A DNA stretch of 64,000 nt from assembly GCA_029194675.1 (NCBI GenBank), contig JARFXP010000001.1:558001-622000 (forward strand). Reading direction: 5' to 3'. Below are positions 6,537 to 14,138 of this stretch, piece after piece. Source of the stretch: Nitrospira sp. GTDB lineage: Bacteria; Nitrospirota; Nitrospiria; Nitrospirales; Nitrospiraceae. The stretch's first letter is position 1, and each line of letters starts with the position of its first letter. A program made the translations under genes and the position numbers. The notes under the pieces were generated by a model, which worked only from the letters and a program-made list of their open reading frames with translations, was not told the DNA's origin and did not search any database.

Positions 6537-8510
6537 TCACTTCCACCCTGTGACAAAGTTCACTCCGCGACGCTTTGGCTGGTTGTAGTGCTTGACGAAA
6601 CTCGTCTCTTCCTGCTTCGCCGGTGCTGGTTCCTGCACGACGGCCACGGGCTGCATGTCTTCGCCTGTTTCGTCGTCGACTGGAATTTCCACTTGTGGGA
6701 TGTAAGCCGCCTGCTTCGCCGCCAGCTTTTCGAAGTTCGGATTGAGAAGCGTCATCGCTGCGAGGTTGTACACTTTCAGATCGAGGGCTTCATTTCGAGC
6801 CCGCGTCTTGACGTAGTGGTAGCCCTTCTGCACACCTCGATCGTAGATGTTCCGTTTTTCTTCGGCGCCCAGTTGCTTGAAATGTTCCTCGTCGTATTCC
6901 GGACGCATGGGGAAATGGATGTAGCCTGGGCCCGGTTCGATCAGGGAGAGGCGAGCAAACAGGGTGTCTTTTGCTGCCACGGTGCCCACGTGATACAGGT
7001 GCACGGTCGCACCGCGAGGCCTCGTCGGCCGTGGAGGCACGAGCGGTGATCCCTGCTGATTGCTTCCCTTGATGGCATAGCACCGGCCGCGATACCGTCG
7101 CACGTACCAGTAGGCCTGTTTGGTGTGATGGCCCCCGGTGTCGACCACGACGCACTCGACGCGCAGCGCGATGCCACAGGCGTGCGTCCATTTGCGCTGA
7201 AGCCAATCCGTGACATCCTTCCACACCATGGGTTGCGCTGGACTGCCGGGAAACACCCGCTTGGCGATGCTCCAACATTCCTCATCGATCCCCCATCCGT
7301 CGATTTCGACTTCGAGGCGATTGTCCTGGACATCGATCGCGGCGGTCAGCACGAGCACGCCGGCAGGACACTCGGCTTCATAGGTCTCACGGCGCCTGTA
7401 GAGTGCGTCTTCGTCGGCCTTTTCGCCTTTCTCCTCCCACGTCTCAGCCAGGATGGTGTTGATGAACGTCTTGAGTTTGCGCGTGTCTCCGCGCGCGGCT
7501 TCTTCATTTGCGTCGATCCACATAATGGCGAGCTTCGACCACGACAGTTTCCAGCCGTAGGGCTGATAGAGCGCATTAATGTGAAACGACTGGACGGGGT
7601 TGGCGGGATCCTCATGCACCCATTCGCCTTGCTCCAGCATCCAGGTTTTGTGGTGTTCGTCGATTAAATCTAGACAGGACGCGCACCGGTAGGCGGCCCG
7701 GTCCGGTTGCGGGACACCGTCGAAGGTATAGGCCAGCTGCCCCCACTGCAAATGCTGTCGGTGTCCGCACGAAGGACAGGGCACGTAGTAGCGCCCGCGG
7801 CTGCCCTTACAATAATCCGGTTCGATCCGGCTGGTTGCCGCCTCCAGTGGCGTCGAGACTTCGTATTTTTTCGACCGCGAAAAGGTGGCCCTGCGATTGT
7901 CGGCGAGATCGACCGGATGGCCTTCCCCGTTGACATCAAGCGGGCAGCCGTCGACCTCGTCGATCAAGATATGGCGCGCGCTGGTGAACCGCATGCCGAT
8001 GGCGCTGTTGCAACCGATGAAGTTCAGAAAGCCGCCCATGAACTGTTTTGAAAACGTATAGTTCCCGCTGTCGCGCGAGCGGGCCTCTTTCACCTTGTCC
8101 TTGAGGCAGGGCGTGAGCTCTAGCATGGGGTCCACTTTTTCTTTTGATATTTTCTTGGCGAGGTCTTTGGTCGGTTCGAAGACGAGCATAGCGCCGATGG
8201 CGCGCTCGATGATGAAGCCCATCCAGTTCACGCCGATCTGCGTGCCGCCGATTTGTACGCATTTCATGAAGACGACGGTGTCGCAGGGGTGCGACGGCGA
8301 GAGGCAGCGCATGATCTCCCGGAGGAACGGTGTGCGGCTGGTCCGCCAGCGGCCCGGCTCGGCCACGGTGCTCGGGAGTTGTACGTTGGCGTCGGCCCAT
8401 TCGTCGATGGTCTCCTCAGGATCAGGTTGCAGGCCTGAGCACAGCGCCAGCGGGTAGCATTCCCTGTCCGCACAGAGTTCGAATAGATCATCGTCGACAC
8501 AGACCGTCAT
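6537..8510 (-). CDS. Phage terminase large subunit, GpA family
   Basis: 657 residues, the normal size for lambda GpA-like packaging motors. The N-terminal ATPase part includes TVVFMKCVQIGGTQIGVNW (a deviant Walker A region as usual in GpA) and a Walker-B-like HILIDEVDGCP. A zinc-binding cluster follows (PCPSCGHRQHLQW with CASC downstream). The C-terminal nuclease part contains TAAIDVQDNRLEVEIDGWG and VVVDTGGHHT. It pumps DNA into procapsids and cuts it. It overlaps the small-subunit gene by 4 nt (ATGA). The finding of terminase and capsid without a portal is what makes the element unusual. Confidence 0.93.
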   Translation of the reverse strand: MTVCVDDDLFELCADRECYPLALCSGLQPDPEETIDEWADANVQLPSTVAEPGRWRTSRTPFLREIMRCLSPSHPCDTVVFMKCVQIGGTQIGVNWMGFIIERAIGAMLVFEPTKDLAKKISKEKVDPMLELTPCLKDKVKEARSRDSGNYTFSKQFMGGFLNFIGCNSAIGMRFTSARHILIDEVDGCPLDVNGEGHPVDLADNRRATFSRSKKYEVSTPLEAATSRIEPDYCKGSRGRYYVPCPSCGHRQHLQWGQLAYTFDGVPQPDRAAYRCASCLDLIDEHHKTWMLEQGEWVHEDPANPVQSFHINALYQPYGWKLSWSKLAIMWIDANEEAARGDTRKLKTFINTILAETWEEKGEKADEDALYRRRETYEAECPAGVLVLTAAIDVQDNRLEVEIDGWGIDEECWSIAKRVFPGSPAQPMVWKDVTDWLQRKWTHACGIALRVECVVVDTGGHHTKQAYWYVRRYRGRCYAIKGSNQQGSPLVPPRPTRPRGATVHLYHVGTVAAKDTLFARLSLIEPGPGYIHFPMRPEYDEEHFKQLGAEEKRNIYDRGVQKGYHYVKTRARNEALDLKVYNLAAMTLLNPNFEKLAAKQAAYIPQVEIPVDDETGEDMQPVAVVQEPAPAKQEETSFVKHYNQPKRRGVNFVTGWK

Positions 8511-9061
8511 GCAGACTCTTTCATTAATGGATTGGCGGCCAAGGCCTCCAACGCTTGCCGAATTTCTTTCGTCAATAAGTCGTGAATTTTCTCCGGATCA
8601 GTTTCCGCCGCGATGACGCCGGCAAGGCGGTACGGAAGGTTCAGCATGGCGTCACGTATCATCCTGCCCAGGCGGAATGCATCGGTCTTCACCTGTTCCT
8701 TTCCTACCAGTTGCCCGGTGCGCGTCAAAAATTCAAGCTCGCTAAGTTTAGCTCGAAAAACCCGTTCCTTTGTTTGCGCTTCGGAAAACGATTGAATCTT
8801 GGGATCGTTCGGATTGTCACCACTCGGAGGAGTATCGGGATCGTTGTCGTCTCCAGATTGTCCATAAATGGGCTTGGAAAATGGCACTCGGTCGGCATGG
8901 CGTGCCGCTTCGCGCCGACGGTCCGCATCGGCAAAATCAAACGGTTCCATGTACTCAATGCCGACTCTTCGGAGGGCCTGCGAGGCAGAAGCAACCGAAA
9001 TGCCGGCGTGCTTCGCATATCGTGTGAGATGTCCGGGCCTAGATTGCTTCCCTGGCAACAT
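8507..9061 (-). CDS. Terminase small subunit-like DNA-packaging protein
   Basis: About 184 residues. The N-terminal part is a helix-turn-helix (HLTRYAKHAGISVASASQAL), as in Nu1-type proteins that recognise the packaging site. The middle is a low-complexity acidic linker (GDDNDPDTPPSGDNPND). The C-terminal half is helical (SEAQTKERVFRAKLSELEFL, RLGRMIRDAMLNLP), matching the oligomerising part of phage small terminases. The 4-nt overlap with the large subunit gene supports this. The start at 9061 (MLPGKQS) has AAGGAA upstream; the frame opens at 9109. It may decide which DNA is packaged, so in a satellite it would redirect packaging. Confidence 0.75.
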   Translation of the reverse strand: MLPGKQSRPGHLTRYAKHAGISVASASQALRRVGIEYMEPFDFADADRRREAARHADRVPFSKPIYGQSGDDNDPDTPPSGDNPNDPKIQSFSEAQTKERVFRAKLSELEFLTRTGQLVGKEQVKTDAFRLGRMIRDAMLNLPYRLAGVIAAETDPEKIHDLLTKEIRQALEALAANPLMKESA

Positions 9062-9159
9062 TAGAAATAGATTCCTTTCCACAATTGGCCCAGGAGCGTT
9101 CCGAATCAAAGCGCGATGGATATCATTCGCCTCGTTTCGATCGTTGCTCCATAGCTTTA

Positions 9160-9177
9160 CTAGCTAAGTTAACTAAG
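9160..9177. promoter_or_regulatory. TAGCTAA-type site upstream of the terminase genes
   Basis: CTAGCTAAG at 9160-9168 followed by TTAACTAAG. The 9-mer is identical to the site at 6265-6273 in the RHH promoter region. It lies about 100 bases before the terminase small-subunit start, so it may be a second operator of the same regulator. I see no strong promoter boxes here. Confidence 0.4.
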
Positions 9178-9256
9178 GCTATATTCAGAAGCAGCGACTA
9201 GCTTGTTTCTGCGTAGATGCGACCCGCAATGTTTTTTATTGAAGAGAAGGACCCCC

Positions 9257-9445
9257 TTAACCTCTAATCTCTGCCAGCGCTGCACTGTCTTCGCCCAAGG
9301 AATAAATGCGCTTGCCTTCTGTCTCGCGCACCGTCGCTTTTCGATGTGAGCAATGCCACTCGAACCGACCGTTTACAAACGTTGGCGCGAGCTGCCTGCA
9401 TTTTGGGCACAAAACTGTGAATAGACCTCTTAACTCTTGTGGCAT
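9257..9445 (-). CDS. Small zinc-ribbon-like protein
   Basis: 62 residues. Cys pairs LCPKCRQL and WHCSH form a likely treble-clef or zinc-ribbon site (CxxC ... CxH). Its ATG overlaps the stop of the previous zinc-ribbon gene (TAATG), so the two are translationally coupled. Its function is unknown; phage proteins of this size often help packaging or control host transcription. Confidence 0.6.
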   Translation of the reverse strand: MPQELRGLFTVLCPKCRQLAPTFVNGRFEWHCSHRKATVRETEGKRIYSLGEDSAALAEIRG

Positions 9446-9699
9446 TACATCCCTCTTTCAGTGTTTGTGATATCCATGCGAAAGAGCGTGGAGCGCTGGC
9501 GTTTCGCCCAATTCGGCATGGGTAGCATGCGCGCAGCAACCACACGTGACCTGAGCGAGCGATAGCACCTATCACACAAATCATGATGGGCTGGCCGCTC
9601 CGCGCCATGCCTACGGAGTCGCGCCTGGTTGCCTCCGGCTTTTGAGAATGTGAGATGGATGGATCGCCCGCATTCGGAACAATGTCTTGTGCGCTTCAT
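9445..9699 (-). CDS. Small zinc-ribbon protein
   Basis: 84 residues. CSECGRSIHLT near the start and LCDRCYRSL about 30 residues later give a CxxC-CxxC zinc ribbon; the rest is basic (RSRVVAARMLP, NWAKRQRST), suggesting nucleic-acid binding. The start ATG 9699 has AAGGAG nine bases ahead and overlaps the stop of the upstream 47-residue gene by 4 nt (ATGA). The gene is in the capsid-terminase operon. Exact role unknown. Confidence 0.65.
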   Translation of the reverse strand: MKRTRHCSECGRSIHLTFSKAGGNQARLRRHGAERPAHHDLCDRCYRSLRSRVVAARMLPMPNWAKRQRSTLFRMDITNTERGM

Positions 9700-9839
9700 G
9701 GTCGCCACTCCTTCACGTGGAATTTCTTCCTCTTCGGCGTCAGCTCTTTGGCGGAAACGACCACCACAGGTTGAGGCGTGTGTGTGGTCGTCCCACCCCA
9801 GTCACGAACCGAAAAGCGTGAGTCATCCCAGCCCATCAT
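9696..9839 (-). CDS. 47-residue protein coupled to the capsid gene
   Basis: The protein MMGWDDSRFSVRDWGG... ends in KKFHVKEWRP. Its ATG overlaps the capsid stop (ATGA) and its own stop overlaps the next start (ATGA), so it is a real link in a coupled chain. It has no recognised domain. The central part is Thr/Val-rich (TTTHTPQPVVVV) and the C-terminus is basic. It could be a capsid accessory or a head-completion fragment; that is a guess from position only. Confidence 0.6.
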   Translation of the reverse strand: MMGWDDSRFSVRDWGGTTTHTPQPVVVVSAKELTPKRKKFHVKEWRP

Positions 9840-10966
9840 GATAAATTCGTGCTCACGACAAAGGCTTGCGGATAGCGGACCAGCACATCGACCATCCACA
9901 TCGCCCTGATGCCGACTTGCGCCTGGTTGAACCGAGTACCACTGTGATCCATGGCGAGCTCGAGCACACCCCAATCCGCAATCACGACTTCTCCCCACGA
10001 TCCAAAAATCAAGTTACCGGAAGCAATCTGCTCACTGGACATCGATCTTAACCCGACGCACTGCCCATCCATCATGTTGCCGGTCCAGAGTGGCGTGTCG
10101 GTACCGGAGAACCGCTGCCGCTGCATGAGCACTGACGCCCCGGCCGTATTGGTGACAAATCCAGGGTTACTCTTAATCGCATTCGCTCCACCAGCGGTGG
10201 ACACAAACGCCAGGATCTTGGCGTAGGTGGCCGAGGCGGCATCCTGCCCGCTCGCGATGCCCGGAACATTTTTGATTCCCAAGGGCTGCGCCCCGCCGAG
10301 GCCATGGATCACAGCATTGTCCACTCCGTCGATGGCCACGTCGGCTGCCAAATCGGCCATGACGAACTGCTCCGCAGATGGCGAGGCTTGCCGAAGAAGT
10401 TGCTCAGAGACATCCGTAACAGCAATGACCGTTTTCGGCGTCATACTGAGCTGGCCCAAATTCTGATCTCCAGCCGTCACGCTTGTCCCCTCGCCGCTCT
10501 GCCACGTGACCGTAGGTTTCCCCGTCTGCCTGATCGCCACACCATTGCCTACGAGGCCAGAGATGGTCCGCGCGCCCATCGCCAAGGCGACGGAGCGGTT
10601 GCGGAGGATGTCGATGAAGCCCATATTTTCGACGTTGACGAGATACCCGCCTTTGCCTGGCACCTCCGTGGACAAGGAACGCCGCGCAGCCGCCAGGTCC
10701 AAAGGCATCTCCAAAACTTCAGCAGGGACGAAAATGGAAGTGGTCAGCTCGCGACCGAGCTGCTTGGCGACAGCATTCGAAGCCTCGATCTCAAACGCCG
10801 CCTGCTCGCGAACTAACGCACTATTCATCGCGCCCGGCCGCAATGCCGAAATGGCCTTAAACATCGACCATCGCCGAGTTTCTTTTTTCGTGAGGCCGAT
10901 TCGTGGCACCACTGTTTCCAGTAAATTCTGAACCCGCTCGACCGTTGTTCTCTCCAAGACATTCAT
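9836..10966 (-). CDS. HK97-fold phage major capsid protein
   Basis: About 376 residues. An N-terminal helical stretch (about 1-80) is followed by the HK97-type body: GKGGYLVNVENMGFIDILRN (N-arm and spine region), the P-domain core TPKTVIAVTDVSEQLLRQ, DVAIDGVDNAVIHGLGG, and a C-terminal A-domain with FGSWGEVVIADWGVLELAM. It should form the icosahedral shell. The start at ATG 10966 has AGGAG six bases ahead and follows the previous stop by one base; the frame opens at 10996. No separate protease gene is visible nearby, so maturation is unclear. It is coupled to a 47-residue gene downstream by a 4-nt overlap. Confidence 0.88.
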   Translation of the reverse strand: MNVLERTTVERVQNLLETVVPRIGLTKKETRRWSMFKAISALRPGAMNSALVREQAAFEIEASNAVAKQLGRELTTSIFVPAEVLEMPLDLAAARRSLSTEVPGKGGYLVNVENMGFIDILRNRSVALAMGARTISGLVGNGVAIRQTGKPTVTWQSGEGTSVTAGDQNLGQLSMTPKTVIAVTDVSEQLLRQASPSAEQFVMADLAADVAIDGVDNAVIHGLGGAQPLGIKNVPGIASGQDAASATYAKILAFVSTAGGANAIKSNPGFVTNTAGASVLMQRQRFSGTDTPLWTGNMMDGQCVGLRSMSSEQIASGNLIFGSWGEVVIADWGVLELAMDHSGTRFNQAQVGIRAMWMVDVLVRYPQAFVVSTNLS

Positions 10967-10967
10967 C

Positions 10968-11381
10968 TCATTTCTCCTGGTTAAGAAAGTTTCCACTTTC
11001 GAGCCAGTCTAAAATAATCGCGCACAGCTGCATCATTTCCATTGGAAGGTCGATGAGAGGTTCGTTGTTCACATGTTCGTGTGCTTGCTCGTAGGTCTTG
11101 AGCAGGATGTAGGCAAGTTTGCCCGGTTCGAGCTTGATCTTCTCCGAGAGTCCAGATTTAAATACTTGTATTAGCGAAAACTCCAGCACGGCCAGCGCAT
11201 CCCCGCGCTTTCTAGCCCGCCACCGACGGACTTCTTCGAGATCGACACGGCTGCCTCGCCCGCGCCCGACTTCCCCAAGTTCCACAGTGGGGCATCCGGC
11301 AATAATGTCTCGTCGCAACGTGGACACATTAATTCCAATGGCGCGAGCTGCCTCTTTGAGACTGACACCTACTGCTTTCAC
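10968..11381 (-). CDS. HTH DNA-binding protein upstream of the capsid gene
   Basis: 137 residues. Residues 5-55 form a winged helix of the Nu1/excisionase kind (VSLKEAARAIGINVSTLRRD, then RVDLEEVRRWRA). The C-terminal half is helical (GLSEKIKLEPGKLAYILLKTY). Its stop is one base before the capsid start, and it overlaps the upstream small gene by 4 nt. It could be a packaging specificity protein or a late regulator of the capsid operon. Confidence 0.65.
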   Translation of the reverse strand: MKAVGVSLKEAARAIGINVSTLRRDIIAGCPTVELGEVGRGRGSRVDLEEVRRWRARKRGDALAVLEFSLIQVFKSGLSEKIKLEPGKLAYILLKTYEQAHEHVNNEPLIDLPMEMMQLCAIILDWLESGNFLNQEK

Positions 11382-11605
11382 GCCGCTGCCTCGCCGGGTT
11401 GGTCGAAGACAAGATACGAGCGATCGTTGTGAAAGCGCCTGAGCAGTTCATCAAGAAAATCTTCTCCAGCGGGATTGGTCGACTTCGCGTGGGTTGAATC
11501 ATCGCGGGTCGTGCTGTGGGCTGTGGTTAGATCCGATCGATCGCAGTGAAAGTGATGGAGCAATTCGGTCTGAAATCTGCGTCCGGCCTCCTCGATCGAC
11601 TTCAC
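11378..11605 (-). CDS. Small protein with an internal duplication
   Basis: 75 residues. Two similar segments are visible: ELLHHFHCDRSDL near residue 14 and ELLRRFHNDRSYL near residue 53, separated by a Ser/Thr-rich linker. It overlaps both neighbours by 4 nt, which supports that it is expressed. I recognise no family. Confidence 0.6.
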   Translation of the reverse strand: MKSIEEAGRRFQTELLHHFHCDRSDLTTAHSTTRDDSTHAKSTNPAGEDFLDELLRRFHNDRSYLVFDQPGEAAA

Positions 11606-12156
11606 TGGAGACCTCCACGTTTCCTGAATTCTTCAATCACCGATCCCGTACTCTCGAAGCCGCTATTTTCTTCCCTACTGACAGCTTTCCTTCCATCGTA
11701 TCTTTCACCGCTATTCACAGGATTCACAGCCCTCCCCTCCGAAGAGGAAGGTAAGGGATGGTTAGGATAGGGAAGGGAGGGACCGGATACCGATCCCGCA
11801 TCGGATTCTTGTTTAGCCCCTTTTGGTTCCTGTCTTTTATGATATTTCCAGTAGTTCCGTGCGCTGTAAGCGGCTGGCGAACCATCCGGAAGCGTCTCAC
11901 TGACCACTAGCCAACCTTTGGCTACCATCCAGTCAACCTGCCGCTGGATGCTGGCTGACTTTTGGCGGGTGGTCCTGGAGAGTCCCGCCAGCCATTGGCT
12001 GGAGGTTTTCAAAAAGTTGTCCCCACGATCGAGAACGATCATGACCTCGATAAGAGTCCTCAAGGCCCGGTCTGAAAATTTGTCGGTAAATTCCCAAACC
12101 TCAGGGTCGCTATTGATGAGCTGTGAGATCGGACTCCACCGCTTTGGACTGGGCAT
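11602..12156 (-). CDS. Replication-type winged-helix protein
   Basis: 184 residues. The first 110 residues look like a winged-helix domain of phage replication initiators or replisome organisers (DKFSDRALRTLIEVMIVLDR, then SASIQRQVDWMVAKGWLVV). A Ser/Pro-rich, probably disordered tail follows. It lies 2 bases after the AlpA-like gene and overlaps the next gene by 4 nt. Its position after the Xis-like gene matches replication genes in satellites, but no primase or helicase motif is visible, so the function is uncertain. Confidence 0.5.
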   Translation of the reverse strand: MPSPKRWSPISQLINSDPEVWEFTDKFSDRALRTLIEVMIVLDRGDNFLKTSSQWLAGLSRTTRQKSASIQRQVDWMVAKGWLVVSETLPDGSPAAYSARNYWKYHKRQEPKGAKQESDAGSVSGPSLPYPNHPLPSSSEGRAVNPVNSGERYDGRKAVSREENSGFESTGSVIEEFRKRGGLQ

Positions 12157-12158
12157 CT

Positions 12159-12368
12159 CTATAGCGCATCGACGCCGGTCGGACGAAGCGACTCCTTAGG
12201 AATTCTGAATTGCCGGCCGAATTTGCGAGCAGGAATCTCTCCGCTCCGGAGCCGGTCGTACATTGTCGATCGACTCAGGCGCAGAAACGTGCGAGCTTCT
12301 ACGACCGTCATCCAGTCCGGAAGATGATCAAACTTAAAACTGCGCGGTTTGGACGAATGCCTTTTCAT
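12159..12368 (-). CDS. AlpA/excisionase-like HTH protein
   Basis: 69 residues. A MerR-like HTH_17 domain covers MTVVEARTFLRLSRSTMYDR then RSGEIPARKFGRQFRIPK, the hallmark of AlpA/Xis proteins. It opens the main leftward operon; AAGGAG lies before the ATG. Such proteins bind att sites to help excision and often activate satellite operons. Confidence 0.78.
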   Translation of the reverse strand: MKRHSSKPRSFKFDHLPDWMTVVEARTFLRLSRSTMYDRLRSGEIPARKFGRQFRIPKESLRPTGVDAL

Positions 12369-12487
12369 AACTCTCCTTCCTTGGGTTGTTAGATATTAAA
12401 AACAACCGTTAAGTGCTGGAGAGTTTATACGTGAGTAAGAATATGTTGGGCTATGTGCAGAACGGTGCTTTTCTCGACAGGGGCGAA

Positions 12488-13315
12488 CTACCTAGATAGT
12501 AATCGACGGTAGGTGAGGAGCTTTGTTCTAACCTGAGCGGTAGTAATTGGTCCAGTATAAGAATGTCTTCCGACTGCGAAGTCCGGCGCTTTACCTTCCG
12601 TGATGGCCTTTTCCGCTCCGCATGTGATTTCCTTTATCTTATCTTCAGAAAAGTCGAAGTAGCCTAGCAGGTCGCGTGCGTCTTCATGATGGACGCTTGT
12701 GTCATATCCTCGCCTAATGGCTTCTTCCATATTTTCTTTGTCCGTTTTCTTGGTATAGACGTTCAATGCCGCTACCACCTCATTTCGTTGCTTTGCGCGA
12801 ATCTGTCTTTCAATTCGTCTATTGATCAATTCGGCAAGTTTGGCATACCCTATCTTCCCACGAGAAGCGACTCGTTTCGCTTCGAGCATTTCAAAGAATC
12901 TACCAGCACCATCATTCCAGAATCCCTGCGATTGCTTGAGCTGACGCACATACTCGCTGACAATAGGCCAGTTGGCAATATACTTGTTCCTGGTCATCCT
13001 ATCATCGATGTGAATGTACAGACGGATAAGCCTTCTCTTGTTTCTCAGATCGGCGCCATCTCGCTCATTCCTAAGGAGAAAACACACTCCTTGAGACTCT
13101 TCCCATAGCTCTTTCTTACTCTGTTGTCGCACGGCTTTTTTCACATCATCGCTGGCGTTCTGCATCGGCGGTGGTTCCCATTTTTTACGTCGAAGGAATT
13201 CCGCGATGGTCTGTCGCGAGCGGAGTTCAGCTATGGAGGGTGGATCTCCCTCTATACACTTACACCGGATGTAGGCATCTGAAAGAAATTTCTTCTGGCG
13301 CAGCTTCTTAAGCAA
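12488..13315 (-). CDS. Unknown 275-residue protein at the right end of the element (possible cargo)
   Basis: No family recognised. The protein is strongly basic and helical, with many Lys/Arg clusters (KKLRQKKFLSDAY, RRIERQIRAKQRNEVV) and no signal peptide or membrane segment. Its base composition is visibly lower in GC than that of the structural genes. It begins with TTG, supported by AGGAGG six bases ahead. It lies between the AlpA-like gene and the right attachment repeat, the place where satellites often carry accessory genes such as phage-defence functions. That role is only inferred from position. Confidence 0.6.
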   Translation of the reverse strand: MLKKLRQKKFLSDAYIRCKCIEGDPPSIAELRSRQTIAEFLRRKKWEPPPMQNASDDVKKAVRQQSKKELWEESQGVCFLLRNERDGADLRNKRRLIRLYIHIDDRMTRNKYIANWPIVSEYVRQLKQSQGFWNDGAGRFFEMLEAKRVASRGKIGYAKLAELINRRIERQIRAKQRNEVVAALNVYTKKTDKENMEEAIRRGYDTSVHHEDARDLLGYFDFSEDKIKEITCGAEKAITEGKAPDFAVGRHSYTGPITTAQVRTKLLTYRRLLSR

Positions 13316-13749
13316 GGTCCCCTCCTGTCAGGGGTTCCTGCTGTGGAAGAGAGGCCCACGCCGGGCAGGAGCCGGCGCGTCACAGCGCGGATCAGGCGCT
13401 GCTTAGGGCCTCAGGTGTTCTAGAGGTTCACGTTTCTTTCGTCAAGGTAGCTAACGCACAGCTAACGAACCGACCAGCACGTGGTAATACCGGCCATTCC
13501 TCAGGCCATCTAAACCCGTACAAAATAAGCATACATGGTACTGGACGTACCAGGACAACACCCATGCTCTGGATTCTGTCCCTCGGCACCACATTCCAGT
13601 CCAGCTGCTACAGTTGCCCTGATGATGTCAGCAGTACCGGTAACGTCCGCCCGGCTCAACCACCGGCAAGGAATGGCCATGAGAGCTGTGTGTGCTTGGT
13701 TTTGACAGGGGCTGACAGGTGGTTTGGGAGCGGATTCGGCCGGATCTCT
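13316..13749. other. Intergenic right end of the element and host flank
   Basis: No gene is supported. It holds the right attachment repeat at 13572-13591, a tandem AGCTAACG pair at 13449-13456 and 13460-13467 (TAGCTAA-like, possible recombinase arm sites), and a short inverted repeat TGGTAC-TGGAC-GTACCA around 13535-13552. Confidence 0.5.
13572..13591 (+). repeat. attR: 20-bp direct repeat of the tRNA-Phe 3' end
   Basis: Identical to 4159-4178. Only this piece of the tRNA is present; the upstream tRNA part is missing, as expected for the distal end of an element integrated at the tRNA 3' end. Confidence 0.9.
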
Positions 13750-14106
13750 CTACTTTGCCAAGGTCCGGATATAGGCCAGTACGGCGCGACTCTCGTTTTC
13801 CGACAAGCGAGCTTTCCATGAAGGCATGTTAGGCTTTCCCTCGTGGATGGTTTGAAGCAGGGCCACATCCGACTTTGTCTTCGTCGCCGGCCTTGTAAGA
13901 TTGGCGGGATCAGGGCCCAACAGCAAGTAGCCGTCCCCTTTTCCTGCTGTCCCATGACATCCTGCGCAATGCTGGGCAAAAATTCTTTTCCCCTTGGTCT
14001 GGTCGGCACTCGATGAATCTGCTTCCTTCGGCGCAGCGATCGCGAGCTGACTTCCCGCTACGATCACCGCCAGCCCCATGACCATCTTGATGAATACCTT
14101 GCCCAT
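13750..14106 (-). CDS. Secreted class I cytochrome c
   Basis: 118 residues. A signal peptide (MGKVFIKMVMGLAVIVAGSQ) is followed by a mono-haem domain: C47-A-G-C50-H51 (FAQHCAGCHG) and a likely Met94 axial ligand (KPNMPSW). It has the short length of a soluble electron carrier. The gene is the last of the leftward metal-efflux operon, 32 bases after the RND gene. Cytochromes are not part of the efflux complex, so it may simply share the promoter or serve respiration under metal stress. The frame opens at 14142, but ATG 14106 gives the proper signal peptide and has AGGA upstream. Confidence 0.88.
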   Translation of the reverse strand: MGKVFIKMVMGLAVIVAGSQLAIAAPKEADSSSADQTKGKRIFAQHCAGCHGTAGKGDGYLLLGPDPANLTRPATKTKSDVALLQTIHEGKPNMPSWKARLSENESRAVLAYIRTLAK

Positions 14107-14138
14107 ATCAAAGCAATCCTTCTTAGACGGTTCACTCA

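Larger units (their letters stand above)
4159..13591. mobile_element. Satellite-like integrated element in tRNA-Phe, 9.4 kb
   Basis: The element is bounded by a perfect 20-bp direct repeat of the tRNA-Phe 3' end. Next to the left repeat is a tyrosine integrase. Read leftwards from the right end it holds a cargo gene, AlpA/Xis-like protein, replication-type winged-helix protein, two small proteins, HK97 capsid, three small proteins (two zinc ribbons), terminase small and large subunits, then a divergent ribbon-helix-helix gene, RadC and integrase. Many genes overlap by 4 nt, as in phages. No portal, protease, tail or lysis gene is visible. This is consistent with a capsid-encoding phage satellite, or else a strongly reduced prophage. 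Confidence 0.85.
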
